64,000 nt of DNA, from contig JAUCBJ010000100.1 in assembly GCA_032718475.1 (NCBI GenBank), positions 37,589 through 101,588 on the forward strand. The letters are read 5' to 3'. The position numbers and the translations under genes were made by a program. Source of the DNA: Nemertoderma westbladi. Its lineage: Eukaryota; Xenacoelomorpha; Nemertodermatida; Nemertodermatidae. Below the pieces are notes generated by a model, which saw only the letters and a list, made by a program, of their open reading frames with translations, did not search any database and was not told where the DNA came from. This document shows positions 1 to 13,312 of the stretch, one piece after another. The first letter of the stretch is position 1; each line of letters begins with the position of its first letter.

Positions 1-3000
1 GGAGCTGTAATTTCACTTCTCTATCTAAGAATGACATGAGATCAGTCATGGTAGGGTCTCGTCGTTGTTGTTCCATCATATATAACACCTTCTTATCCCA
101 GCGTGTACCTACTCCACCCTTGGGCAAAGCAGATGCTAAGGCTCTTACAACCATAGAATTCTGGTATTCATGAGACTTACCTAGCCAATCTAATTGTCTA
201 CAGATCTCCTGAATCTCATCGGAAAACTCTATAATCCCGCTGCTAAGAAACTTTCGGGGCGCCATTAATTTTGCATACAAATACCCAGCTATGTCATTCC
301 TATTACCATACCTGATGTTTAGTGTATCCCAAACTTGTCTTAATCCATCTGGATGTCCAATAAATTTTAACGCCATTGACTTGGGAGGTCCTTCCAAACA
401 TTCGATGAGGAATCTAAGTTTCTCTCCGTTAGATAGTACAGAGTTCTGTATGTTATCTTTGTAATATTCATTAAAAGGTAACCATTTCATCTCATCTCCA
501 TTGAACTTGACAATCTCTCCAACCTTTACCGCTTGCCGGGCTTCGGTTCTAGCCATTTGACGCGTAAAACTTTCTTGGGCCATCGTGCTATTTAATATCG
601 AGTTATCGGTATATAAATTTCTCGGGTTATGATCAGTTCTATAGGGAATATCATTATCAACAGGTCTATAATTACCCTTAATAGGGTTCACTATAGGAGT
701 TTCTACTTCGCTAGCAGTATATATGCGTGTAGGCTCCACACCTTGCGCATGCAATACTTCAGACCTAACAGGTTGACACATTGTTACAGAGGGTGGTGGT
801 ATACCCTTTTGTAAATTTACTAATTTATCGCGCTCTAGCGCGATATTTTGCTGCACTTCTTGCAACTCTAACTTGCTTTCCCTCACTGTTCCCTTTAAAT
901 GTTGGACAGTCCCTTCCAACTCTCGGACCTGTTGGGAGGAGCGTATCCGATTCTCCTTCATCTCTCCGAGGAGAATATCCATCCCCCGCCGTCTCTCGTC
1001 TACCCAATCAACCGCCGAAACGGGATCCGCCAACGTCGTAGCGGGCAGACAAGGGACAACGGGCGACAAATTCGGAATATTTCGCTCGGGGTCCAGGACC
1101 TGAACTGTCTCTCGGGCAGTTCTACGGGGCTCAGGTAGCTTAGTGCTATGTAGAGGGAATTTATAGGTAGTCTCAGGGAGCACAGGTATGTCTATCACCG
1201 AAGGGGTGATTTCAAGAACAGGCCTAATTATTTCAGGCTCATCTACTATAGTAGGGAGTCTTTCTATTTTAATTATTTGGTCTGTGGGCTCTGTACTACC
1301 TACTTTGGTGTTATTTAGTTGCCTTCTAACAGCTGGAGGCAAATCAGGCAATTTCTGACGGTGGAATGTTCTTTTACGTCTGCTTAGGCGAGATCGATTT
1401 CCTCCGCCTTCGGTGTCGGTGGTATCGCCTTCCTCAGATGATGTATACCCCTGTCTCTTGGGAGTAGATCGACTCATCATCTGCATATTGCTCGCTGTTA
1501 ACTGTTTATTGAAGTTGTCTTGCCTCTCTTGAAGATTTTCCAACTCTAGTTGGGTTGCCTCTTCAGATGCCCTCCGTTCTGCTTCTGCCACTGCCTCTGC
1601 TGTTTTTCTTTCGGCTTCTGCCGCTGCCACTGCTGCTGCCGCTTTCCTTTCCGCTTCGGCCTCTGCCACTGCCACTGCTGCTGCTGCTTTCCTTTCCGCT
1701 TCGGCCTCTGCCACTGCTGCCTTTCTTTCCGCTTCTGCCTCTGCCACTGCTGCTGCTGCTGCTGCTTTCCTTTCCGCTTCGGCCTCTGCCACTGCTGCCT
1801 TTCTTTCCGCTTCTGCCTCTGCCACTGCTGCGGCTGCCTTTCTTTCCGCTTCTGCCTCTGCCACTGCTGCTGCCACTGCCGCTGCCTTTCTATCTTCTAT
1901 ACGTTTTTTCTTTACTTGTTCTTCTTGGTCTCTAGCGATGCGGAGTTGTTCATCGAATTTAGCTTGGTTCGCCGCTATCCTATCCACATCAATTGCATCC
2001 AACACACACTGGGCTCCTTCACTATTAGGGCTAAGCCCATCTAGTCTTCTCCGCAACTCTTCATCACCTACGAAACGCTGATAGTCTGACAGATAGATGT
2101 CAATGGCATCCCTCTTATGCGGTTTCTCTGCCGTCGCTTCACTTTCCACTTGGGAAAAAGTAGCGTCTGTTGATTCTCCATGGGTTGAGCGCTCCTCCAA
2201 CTGAGCTTTCCACTGAGCTGCTCCTTGAACCTGGCGACTCACCCGTTGAAACCAAGTCTTTACGGCAACTTGCAACGACGTGTCTTGCCTTCTTTTAGAA
2301 GCCTCCTCAAAGGCGGATAAGATTAGCCTAATCCGCAGAACTCTTTCTCTAACTTGATAAAGCAGCGATCCCTGCTCTTGAGGTCCTTGAGGTTGTTGAA
2401 AAAGTTGCTTTTCTATTCGCTCCATAGAGCTGAAGAATCCCTGTGCGTATCCGGCTGCGGACCTCTTCCACACAGCTGGATCGATGGTTTCCTTGGCTAC
2501 TCCCATCCGGTGTATGTCTTCCCAGGCAGCTTCTGATAAATCAAACGGGAGTCCGGGTCCGGGGAAGTTCCATTGCGACTCGACAATAGACTTCAGTTCT
2601 TCACTAGTGTATCCCGCGTAGCTATCTCTAGTTGACTGTTGACTTCTCGCCCAATCGATCTGGTGTTCTTCCACCGCGATCAATAACCCAGCGAGCACGG
2701 CTGCAGGAAGGATGAGAAGGGGATCCGTATAAACCGCATCCGTCATCTCTGCTCCGCTCTCGGGTGTCAGCTCTACAGTATCCTCACTACTGGAGCTGCT
2801 GGGCCGCTGAGGAATAAGTTCTTGACTAGCGGGTTGTTGCTGTTCCGCTGCCTTTTGGTCCCGCTTGACCTGAGCTCGAGTGCCTATGATAGACCTACGA
2901 TGTTGGACCAGCCTAGGTTCTGTTATTACTACTGGAGGGATGACCTTCCTCACAGTGGGAGGTGAACTGGATTTACGACCAGACGTTTGTACGTCTCTAT

Positions 3001-3061
3001 CTGAGTCGCAGATAGTTACATCTAATAAACTGTCTGACAGGTTCTGCTTAGTATCAGACAT
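1..3061 (-). CDS. BEL/Pao retrotransposon Gag-like ORF, 5' end, open at window edge
   Basis: An uninterrupted minus-strand frame runs from an ATG at 3061-3059 to the window edge, about 1020 codons with no stop. Residues ~848-1020 resemble the DUF1759 region of BEL/Pao Gag: a KFNGDEMKW motif, then a helical region with KLRFLIECLEG and a later RYGNRN motif, ending in a TMTDLMSFLDREVKLQ stretch. That region is expected to build the capsid of the retrotransposon particle. Residues ~386-503 are an Ala/Glu/Lys/Arg run of AEAEAERKAA-type repeats, likely a coiled coil. The first ~380 residues are charged, with Gln-rich patches and no domain I recognise. An ~830-residue stretch before the DUF1759-like part is unusually long for the family. 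The absence of stops suggests a young or functional copy. Protease, RT and integrase would lie left of the window. The upstream start is chosen because it is the first in-frame ATG; the lineage call is inference from the Gag region only. Confidence 0.8.
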   Translation of the reverse strand, partial: MSDTKQNLSDSLLDVTICDSDRDVQTSGRKSSSPPTVRKVIPPVVITEPRLVQHRRSIIGTRAQVKRDQKAAEQQQPASQELIPQRPSSSSSEDTVELTPESGAEMTDAVYTDPLLILPAAVLAGLLIAVEEHQIDWARSQQSTRDSYAGYTSEELKSIVESQWNFPGPGLPFDLSEAAWEDIHRMGVAKETIDPAVWKRSAAGYAQGFFSSMERIEKQLFQQPQGPQEQGSLLYQVRERVLRIRLILSAFEEASKRRQDTSLQVAVKTWFQRVSRQVQGAAQWKAQLEERSTHGESTDATFSQVESEATAEKPHKRDAIDIYLSDYQRFVGDEELRRRLDGLSPNSEGAQCVLDAIDVDRIAANQAKFDEQLRIARDQEEQVKKKRIEDRKAAAVAAAVAEAEAERKAAAAVAEAEAERKAAVAEAEAERKAAAAAAVAEAEAERKAAVAEAEAERKAAAAVAVAEAEAERKAAAAVAAAEAERKTAEAVAEAERRASEEATQLELENLQERQDNFNKQLTASNMQMMSRSTPKRQGYTSSEEGDTTDTEGGGNRSRLSRRKRTFHRQKLPDLPPAVRRQLNNTKVGSTEPTDQIIKIERLPTIVDEPEIIRPVLEITPSVIDIPVLPETTYKFPLHSTKLPEPRRTARETVQVLDPERNIPNLSPVVPCLPATTLADPVSAVDWVDERRRGMDILLGEMKENRIRSSQQVRELEGTVQHLKGTVRESKLELQEVQQNIALERDKLVNLQKGIPPPSVTMCQPVRSEVLHAQGVEPTRIYTASEVETPIVNPIKGNYRPVDNDIPYRTDHNPRNLYTDNSILNSTMAQESFTRQMARTEARQAVKVGEIVKFNGDEMKWLPFNEYYKDNIQNSVLSNGEKLRFLIECLEGPPKSMALKFIGHPDGLRQVWDTLNIRYGNRNDIAGYLYAKLMAPRKFLSSGIIEFSDEIQEICRQLDWLGKSHEYQNSMVVRALASALPKGGVGTRWDKKVLYMMEQQRRDPTMTDLMSFLDREVKLQL

Positions 3062-3179
3062 GACTATGTATACCGTTGAATGTCTACTGCTGTATTACAG
3101 TCTGAGTAAGTCTAATAACTCAGTATTAACTGCTAGCCTAGTAATTAATTACCGGTACTGCTACTCAGTGTAGCGTGAT

Positions 3180-3565
3180 ATATAATATATTAGAATACCG
3201 GTATGCTTATAGTATATATAACTATTATTACAGACTAGGTTTATCACAGAATACCGGTATAATTTTAGCACAAATATATATAAATATATAATAGGCCTAT
3301 CGGAATACCGGTATACAGCTTACAGTTGGTAGTATATATAATTCTGGACTAGAATTAATTACAAGTACCGGTATAATTTCAGCCTAAATTTATAGAAAGA
3401 AAAATAATAGGCCTATGGTAAATACCGGTATGCAGTTTACACCTATAGTGTATATATATAAGTATAATTACAAACTAGAATTAATTACAAGTACCGGTAT
3501 AATTTCAGCCGAAATTTATAGAAATAAAGATAATAGGCCTATCGTAAATACCGGTATATCAATTA
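3180..3565. repeat. Tandem repeat of 114-126 bp with TACCGGTA palindromes
   Basis: About three diverged units lie just upstream of the gag frame. Each has a TACCGGTATAATTT segment, an AATAGGCCTAT segment and a second ATACCGGTAT. The TACCGGTATAATTT segments start at 3252, 3366 and 3492. Both TACCGGTA and TAGGCCTA are self-complementary. Similar TACCGGTAT motifs recur at ~59.39-59.57 kb. They might belong to the 5' leader or LTR of the gag element, but only one end is visible, so this is not shown. Confidence 0.75.
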
Positions 3566-4490
3566 TTTTAAATAATTGAATTTCTGAATTTTAGGGTTAC
3601 TTGGTTACTTTACTTACTTTATTACCGTTATTTGAGCAGTAATCCAACTGATATTGAGACCTAATGGTTGTATGGTAGGCCTACGATTTATAAATCGTTA
3701 GATTTGATTTATAATATATATATATACCCGTTTTAGTGGGTTTTGTCAATGTTTGAAATAAATGTTATTATTTCTGGGGAGTAATCACTACACAAAGCGG
3801 TGCGCTTTCAGTGAAGTGTTACGTACAGGACACTAAAACAAATAATACTAATTTACCTAAGTTACTTAATACTACAAATTACGTACAATTCGGGTTGAGA
3901 TTACAATCTCTAAATAAACACAAAAATTTACAAAAACACAAATACGAATTTTTAGGGTAATTTTACAAGAAGTCTACAAACCAGCCTAACAAAGGGTTAG
4001 AATCTGGTTATTACAACGGACAGGGTACTACGGTATTTTGAAATAATAAGTAGTAGTAAATACACTGCGTTGTCCAGATAGGAAAATACCACCGCCTGAC
4101 GACCTATAGCCGTATCGCTATAGGTTCTACGTTATGTATCACGGAGTGTTCCTACCTAGAAGTTAATAGAGCTAATCGAATGTGCCTATCAACCACTTTA
4201 CAACACAGATATAATGTCTACAATAATTACTTCGGAAAGTACTGTACACTAAACCCTAAATTAGGTACGAGTACTTGTACAACAAATAATCAGTAGTTAA
4301 ATATACTTGAACAGCTAAAAGAACCACGGCATCTGCTGGAGTGACCGATGCACAAAATCACCAGTCTTTACCTACGCCGAGCAGCCCGTGTAGTACCGGG
4401 GTTAATTTAACTATAGCGGTATGTATAACAAACACAATTACTGTAGGAACAAACTTGGGGAATGAATGTTGCGAATAATCGCATAAACTC
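3566..4490. other. AT-rich non-coding stretch upstream of gag
   Basis: No coding potential, RNA gene or clear LTR end is visible. An AT run at ~3710-3727 precedes ACCCGTTTTAGTGGG. This is where the 5' LTR and leader of the gag element should lie, but with no second LTR in view its borders cannot be set. Confidence 0.5.
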
Positions 4491-4494
4491 TGAA

Positions 4495-5075
4495 TAATAA
4501 ATATTACGCTACGCGTACAAACCACTCAAACAAAAATGCAGACTAAATACTGACAGACTACTATCAAGCCTAAATAAACTACAGGACATGCAGACTCCGA
4601 AATAGTTAGGTAGTATGCGTTCTAACCCAGTAGTACGACTTATTCTTTAATTGGGGGTTTACTTTACAGCAATGGCTACCCCAACTTCCCAACCGTTCTT
4701 TATCGGACAAGGGCTCTACACACACTGCAATCCGTTCAGACCCAACAACAGACAGACAACTATCCAGCCTACAAATTATCTAAATGATATTATACGCTAC
4801 CCGTACAGACTTACACAAACAAAGTACAGACTAAACGATGGCAGACTACTCTCAAGCCTAAATAAACTACAGGACATGCAGACTCCGAAATGATTAGGGA
4901 GTATGCGCTCTAACCCAGTAGTGCGACTTATTCTTTAGTTGGGGGTTTACCTCACTGCGTTCGCTGCCCCTACTTCCTAATCGTACTTAATCGGACAGGT
5001 GATCTACACACACTGCAATCCGTTCGGACTTAACAGCAATCAGACAACAGCTCAGCCTACAAATCGTCTGTACAA
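4495..5075. repeat. Tandem duplication, ~288-bp unit, two diverged copies
   Basis: The segment AAGCCTAAATAAACTACAGG occurs at 4566 and again at 4854, 288 bp apart. The following blocks match as well: GACATGCAGACTCCGAAA, CTAACCCAGTAGT, TTGGGGGTTTAC and TCTACACACACTGCAATCCG. The copies differ by scattered substitutions, so the duplication is not recent. Function unknown; it may be part of the LTR or leader of the gag element. Confidence 0.8.
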
Positions 5076-6585
5076 TCTGATCAGGTTTACACGCCTTCTG
5101 TTCAATACTGGCCTACAAACAAATAAAACTGACAGAAATAAGTAAGCTCCAAAAGAAACAAGGGGTGTACAGTCCCTAATCTCTTAAACAGCCTACCGGT
5201 ATACAACAATCAAATCGAATAATACTAGTGTACTTATACGGCAGTACCGGTTCTAGCGGTTGGGCCTACTGACCTACAGGTGTACTGTTCAGGTTTACCG
5301 GTTGACCGGTACTTTCAACTTTATTGCTTACTGCAATAAAGAAGCTATATCCTTTAATGTTCGCGCTTTCAGACCTTTGGCAGTTTAACCCACCAAATTA
5401 AGATGTCTTCTAGATATTAAATCAGTTTTTAGTCTATGACAAGTATTTGATTCACTACACTAGTCGAAACCAATCCGTGCGCGACCATTCACCCGCTGGA
5501 TATTCCCGGGAGATTGGGTTCGACGGTTTAATTTTATTGCTATGTAAGCCTAATGTATTATTCGACTGACAGTATTATATAATCTCTGACAATATTATTC
5601 ACCTTCGGGAATATTAACAGTTCCTTTAGGACGTGGCGCTTTATCTATATAAACAGAGTTATGACTTAAACTACTCACAACGATATGGCTTAATTATAAT
5701 TCACATATATGGCGCATTCTTTAGGAATTGCTTCTTTAACAGACTCACTCATACACAATGCTGCACAATACTGCACACTAATCTGCCAATCTTCACTGAT
5801 TTTAGTCACATATAAAAGGAACACAGACTGACTCATGTAGGGTCTATCAAATAACATTAGATTCACTTCAAACCACTTTAACATAAGTCACAATCGTTTA
5901 TCTGTAACCCTTCTCTCTTACCTTCGGTATATCAAGAATATTGGGTTTCGGGGTTATTTATCGTTATTCCAAATATAATAATTCATCAACCATATTATGA
6001 AGAACTGACAGTAAATAGCAGTATAAAACAACAACTGAACACTGATTGTTATGAGTTTGCAATGTTTCAGCAGTCAGGACGTATGATCAGTCATCAGTAG
6101 TCGTTAGGTAGTTAAAGGATATATGCCCTTTATAATTAAACCTACTAGTGTAAGACTAAAAACAGTAAAGCACAAAATACTTCCAAGCCGTTCTTTCTTT
6201 GGCTCAGGACTGAATGTAAACACTGCACATAGGCATTGCGTCATTTCTCGGAAATTTTCTGTACAAGGAGCCACAAAAACGCTCTAATTGGCTGACTGAA
6301 CTGAGAGACGCCGTAGAACAAAGGAAATCAACACGTATGAATGTCAGCTGTTAACCGTAGTCATAGTAACTACTGTTCAAGAGTAGCTATCACCCCTTTG
6401 CGTCACGAATTGCCATAGAATCATAAAATATGCCTTTCACAGTACACATACGGAGGAAATAGGTCTTAGATCCTCTAAAAACACCGATACAGCAATAATA
6501 CGGTCTCTTACACTTATTAAATCAACTACAGAGTATTTTAATGTAAAAGATAATAAAAATAACGGGGCAATTCAGCAAAGGCTTT
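5076..6585. other. Non-coding stretch, nothing recognised
   Basis: Only short chance ORFs are present on both strands, with no splice-bounded exon or RNA gene that I can support. Base composition is AT-rich and ordinary for the window. Confidence 0.5.
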
Positions 6586-6587
6586 TA

Positions 6588-7285
6588 CACCTACCTTCGG
6601 GTAGCAGATAGGATTAGCGCCCACCACTACCTTCAGGTAGCAGATAGGAGTAGCTCCCACTCCCCCCTTCGGGTAGCAGATAGGAGTAGCGCCCACCCCT
6701 ACCTTCGGGTAGCAGATAGGATTAGCGCCCACCCCTACCTTCGGGTAGCAGATAGGATTAGCGCCCACCACTACCTTCGGGTAGAAGATAGGAGTAGCGC
6801 CCACCACTACCTTCAGGTAGCAGATAGGAGTAGCTCCCACTCCCCCCTTCGGGTAGCAGATAGGAGTAGCGCCCACCCCTACCTTCGGGTAGCAGATAGG
6901 ATTAGCGCCCACCCCTACCTTCGGGTAGCAGATAGGATTAGCGCCCACCCCTACCTTCGGGTAGCAGATAGGATTAGCGCCCACCCCTACCTTCAGGTAG
7001 CAGATAGGAGTAGCTCCCACTCCCCCCTTCGGGTAGCAGATAGGAGTAGCGCCCACCCCTACCTTCGGGTAGCAGATAGGATTAGCGCCCACCCCTACCT
7101 TCGGGTAGCAGATAGGATTAGCGCCCACCACTACCTTCGGGTAGAAGATAGGATTAGCGCCCACCCCTACCTTCGGGTAGCAGATAGGAGTAGCACCTAG
7201 GATTAGATTAGCGCCCACCCTTACCATCGGGTCGCAGATATGAGTTGAGTAGCACCCACCCTTACTTTCGGGTGTAGCAGCTATC
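6588..7285. repeat. 36-bp tandem array of C(TTCG)G hairpins, with 180-bp higher-order unit
   Basis: About 19 units of 36 bp. Most contain CTACCTTCGGGTAG, a perfect 5-bp stem closing a TTCG loop with a C-G pair, the very stable RNA tetraloop form. Variants (TTCAGGTAG, CCCCCCTTCGGG) recur at fixed places: the block CTTCAGGTAGCAGATAGGAG repeats at exactly 180-bp spacing (~6631, 6811, 6991), so five 36-bp units form a higher-order unit. Because 36 is a multiple of 3, the minus strand shows a 229-codon frame of 12-residue repeats; I treat it as non-coding. An inverted remnant of the array's right edge is at ~59.08-59.17 kb, so the array belongs to a dispersed element. Confidence 0.9.
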
Positions 7286-8464
7286 GAAACAGGGGCTGTT
7301 TGCTTTTGTTTTTTTTTTTTGCTTTACGTTAAATATGATCGAACAAATATTTCGTAAGTTCCCACCTCCATATCATAATTTTCAAAGATTAGAAGTAATC
7401 GAATATTTCGAAACCAAACATTCGCTCATCAACATTCAATATTAATCTTAAACGTTGAGGTGAATAAAATGTTACACACGAGGTCTACCATAAAAGGCAA
7501 ATTAGTATTATTGTAAATCTTAGTACTTTTCAATCACTTGAACTAAAGTATTTGTTTAAGTTTTGTTTAGTTGTGGTTTAATGCATTCCTCACACAAAGC
7601 TCGTCGGGCGTCGTATATTTTTCTCCGTACCTGTCTTGTAATTGCCTTTATTTGACTTTTGTGCATTTCGCACCCCAAACTTTAATTTTTAAAAAAAATT
7701 AGCTATATGTTCTAGAACATTATATTTTTTATTTTATGTGTTTTTATGTTCTAGAATAGTGTATAATATTTATATTTTGTTCTAGAACTCTACAGTGTTG
7801 CCATGGTAACAATGCTGATTTATGTTTAAAAATATAGTGATATACGGCTGTAGGGACCTGCAAGACTCTAGAAGAATTAATTTATTTTGTTGATAAAAAA
7901 TCGAGAATGGAGACATACTCACATACTCATAACTCAATCACAATTAATTAACCCAAGCATCAGAATTCTGATCTGTGTAATTAAATTTATTTCACACATA
8001 GAACAACGATATATTACATTGTCACACAAAAATGAAGACTGTCACCCTCGCAACCCAATCACAATTAACTAAAGCTTCTTATACTGTTCTTTTGTTATCT
8101 GTGTTGAAATTAATAAATTCATTTATTATTATATTATATTAGTAGATTATTAATAAATTTATTTCAGTAATTTCCATATCTTCTCTGCCGTGATACGAAC
8201 TCGCCACACTACATGGCTCGCCCCATACCAGCAGATTCTCAGGGACTGCGGTACTGTAGGGATGACTGACGATGAGTCATGGACTACGCCTTGACACAGA
8301 CTCGGGGATACAACCTGCAGTGTAAACAGAAATTAGCTAGTCAGTATACTCACTACGTGTCATACAGCCTACAGTCTACGGCCCAGCCCTACATTGTTTG
8401 TACTTGTGTGGACACTCAACTATTCCGGCTCTATCATCCTATACTCGTGGCATCCATATATTAT
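7286..8464. other. AT-rich non-coding stretch with TTCTAGAA motifs
   Basis: A poly-T run (~7307-7320) follows the 36-bp array. Between ~7700 and 7800 the motif TGTTCTAGAAC or TTCTAGAA occurs three times; this palindrome recurs in the repeat at 8465-8760. No gene is recognised; the plus-strand ORF at ~8279-8485 shows no family resemblance. Confidence 0.5.
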
Positions 8465-8760
8465 CCCCCAAACAAACCCATTTAGAACAGTGCGAATAGC
8501 TTCTTAGTTTAATCTAGAACATACAACTATGATAACATCCCTAGGGATCAATTAATTGTTTTATTCTTTCCCCCAAACAAAGTCCTTTTAGAACAGTGGG
8601 GATAGCTAGTCGGTTATTCTAGAACATATAACAATGATAACATCCCTAGGGATAAATTAACCCCAAAAAATCCATGCCCCATTTTTTTATGCTCTCCCCC
8701 AAACAAAACCCTTTTAGAACAGTGCGGATTGCTATTCAGTTATTCCAGAACAAAATTATG
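8465..8760. repeat. Tandem repeat, ~110-130-bp unit, ~2.5 copies
   Basis: Three starts of CCCCCAAACAAA are each followed by TTTTAGAACAGTG, then a TCTAGAACATA block and AACATCCCTAGGGAT. The third copy is cut after TCCAGAACAAA. The motifs TCTAGA and CCCTAGGG are palindromic. No coding capacity. Confidence 0.8.
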
Positions 8761-10990
<2,230 letters not shown>

Positions 10991-11633
10991 CTAAACTAAC
11001 TAAATACATATTCTTTATTGACAATAAGTAATCAATTATCATATCATATCAATCAATCAAACATAATATCAATTGTATGATGTTTGTCGATTTTTTAGGT
11101 TTTAAAAATATCAAGCTATGGGGAATAAATTCCGAATACTAGATACCGGAATAACAATATAGGGAACATCATTGGTCCAAATTCATGTGTGACACATTAT
11201 ATTCTATATTGATAACATTTAGTTTTGTATAATTTTTAAGCGTTTGGTCATCGATTATCGGTTGGGAGTTTATGCAAATCCCATCTTGGTGAATTAATAT
11301 CTCGCCTCAATTTTAATTTATTAATTAAGGGAAAGGAGCAGGTTAGAGTAGTATGTTAAAAGCCCCCCCCCCCCCCCCCCGTGAATGGATAAACAGTTTC
11401 AGGTTAATGTTCATGGCCCATGTGAAGTATACCAGAATTTACCCCCCTGCCCTGTGAAGAATGATTATTGATTCTGTAAAGTTATAACAAAAAACTCAGG
11501 TTTCATTCTTTCACTCACCCGCTTAAATGCTCGTTCGTGGAAATATTTCCACTCGAGCCGGAGTGAAATGCAGTGCAGTGCTGTAAATTACCAACAAACA
11601 GGTTTGGGTAAGATAAGGTGTCTAAACTGGCTG

Positions 11634-11873
11634 AAAGGAAACACCAAGGTGCTGAATTAGTGAACGTTTTCCGTTTTCGCCCCAACCGGGCTACTTCAGA
11701 CTATTAATATGCTTAGTTAATACCAAGCATATTAAAATATAATATATATATATAATTATAATATATATAAGACTAATAATTCAGCCCTACTATTAACTAA
11801 GCATATTAATAGTCGGAAGTAGCCCGGTTGGGGCGAAAAGGTTCACCAATTCAGCACCTTGGTGTTTCCTTTT
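11634..11873. repeat. Palindromic MITE-like element, ~85-bp inverted arms
   Basis: The left arm (11634-11722) and right arm (11791-11873) are near-perfect reverse complements. They share AAGGAAACACCAAGGTGCTG, CGCCCCAACCGGGCTACTTC and CTATTAATATGCTTAGTTAA. The ~68-bp centre is AT-rich. The left arm has a short extra GTTTTCC stretch. This fits a non-autonomous DNA transposon or foldback element. No transposase is present. Target duplications are not clear at the edges. Confidence 0.85.
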
Positions 11874-12029
11874 TCTTTAATTTTACACTACTTTATTTAA
11901 ATCGAATATATAGTTAATATATATGATGATGATGAGCTATGTTCATGGAGCTAGTAAGTATACATTACAATATTTACTTACACTACTTGATTAATTAATT
12001 CATTATTCACTGATAATATTAAAATAATG

Positions 12030-12135
12030 AGACTTAAAAGTCTTTAGATAAAAATTTCTTCGGAGCTCGAGTTTCTGACAGTGACTGGCAACGCATTCCA
12101 CAACGTGGGACCCGCAACACTTAACGGGTATCATG
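12030..12135 (-). pseudogene. LINE ORF2 C-terminal scrap
   Basis: The minus strand reads SVAGPTLWNALPVTVRNSSS, the hallmark AGPTLWNSLP-type segment at the C-terminal end of CR1/Jockey-type LINE ORF2 proteins, followed at once by a stop and a frame change. No RT domain precedes it nearby. This is a short fossil inside the homeobox intron. Confidence 0.6.
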
Positions 12136-12343
12136 CTGAATCATCACCGTGGCTAACCATCACTGGCAATCCTATGTCAGGTCATCCCAAGGTCAACAAA
12201 TATGTATAAATATTGTTTGTTGTACTTTCTTCACAATCACTCAAAATTCTTTCACACTCAACATTGTTGAGTCAACAATGTCAAACAATTTCTGACGTGG
12301 ACACCGCAAGCAAGATTCGGGCTTATTAAAATACCTGATGTGG

Positions 12344-13097
12344 TAGTTATACCCCATACGCTACTGTCTAGTTATACCCCATACTCTACTGTCTAGTTAT
12401 ACCCCATACTCTACTGTTTAGTTATACCCCATACTCTACTGTCTAGTTATACCCCACACTCTACTGTCTAGTTATACCCCATACTCTACTGTTTAGTTAT
12501 ACCCCATACGCTACTGTCTAGTTATACCCCATACTCTACTGTCTAGTTATACCCCATACTCTACTGTTTAGTTATACCCCATACGCTACTGTCTAGTTAT
12601 ACCCCATACTCTACTGTCTAGTTATACCCCATACGCTACTGTCTAGTTATACCCCATACTCTACTGTCTAGTTATACCCCATACTCTACTGTCTAGTTAT
12701 ACCCCATACTCTACTGTCTAGTTATACCCCACACTCTACTGTCTAGTTATACCCCATACTCTACTGTTTAGTTATACCCCATACTCGACTGTCTAGTTAT
12801 ACCCCATACTCTACTGTCTAGTTATACCCCATACTCTACTGTCTAGTTATACCCCATACTCTACTGTCTAGTTATACCCCACACTCTACTGTCTAGTTAT
12901 ACCCCATACTCTACTGTTTAGTTATACCCCATACTCGACTGTCTAGTTATACCCCATACTCTACTGTTCAGTTATACCCCATACTCTACTGTATAGTTAT
13001 ACCCCATACTCTACTGTCTAGTTATACCCCATACTCTGTCTAGTTATACCCCATACTCTACTGTCTAGTTATACCCCATACTCTACTGTCTAGTTAT
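12344..13097. repeat. 25-bp minisatellite, ~30 units
   Basis: The unit contains GTTATACCCCATACTCTACT followed by GTCTA. Variants with ATACG, CACTC or GTTTA recur in order and suggest a longer higher-order repeat of several units. One unit near 13035 is shortened. The unit contains TAG and other stops and is non-coding. Confidence 0.95.
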
Positions 13098-13220
13098 ACA
13101 GTAGATAAATGATAACTTGATAAAGAGACACGCTGACTTTGACCTCTAGATCAATTTCATCTTAGTTGCACAATATCCCAGGAGAGATTTATTCTTGGTA
13201 GAATTTTGCAACGAGCTGTG

Positions 13221-13312
13221 AGATCGCGTTATCGTAACATTGATTATAGTCGTTGTGGGGAGATAGAGATCGCGTTATCGTAACATTGATTATAGTCGTT
13301 GGGGGGGGGGAT
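13221..13312. repeat. 46-bp tandem duplication plus G-run
   Basis: AGATCGCGTTATCGTAACAT starts at 13221 and again at 13267. The second copy ends in a run of ten G. This is a small recent duplication with few differences between copies. Confidence 0.85.

Noticed and set aside
1550-2044. 164- and 126-codon plus-strand frames rich in Cys/Phe or Leu/Pro
   Set aside because: Complement of the Ala/Glu coiled-coil run in the minus-strand gag frame, which is far longer and has family resemblance.
1-3061. Assigning the gag frame to the same LTR family as 41.3 and 60.1 kb
   Set aside because: No LTR of that family was found upstream of the gag frame, so they may be different families.
6538-7227. 229-codon minus-strand repeat protein
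   Set aside because: Product of a 36-bp period divisible by three. The hairpin structure and the non-coding remnant at 59.1 kb point to a DNA or RNA repeat.
12344-13097. CRISPR array
   Set aside because: Repeats follow each other without unique spacers, in a eukaryotic context. The same holds for the other arrays.
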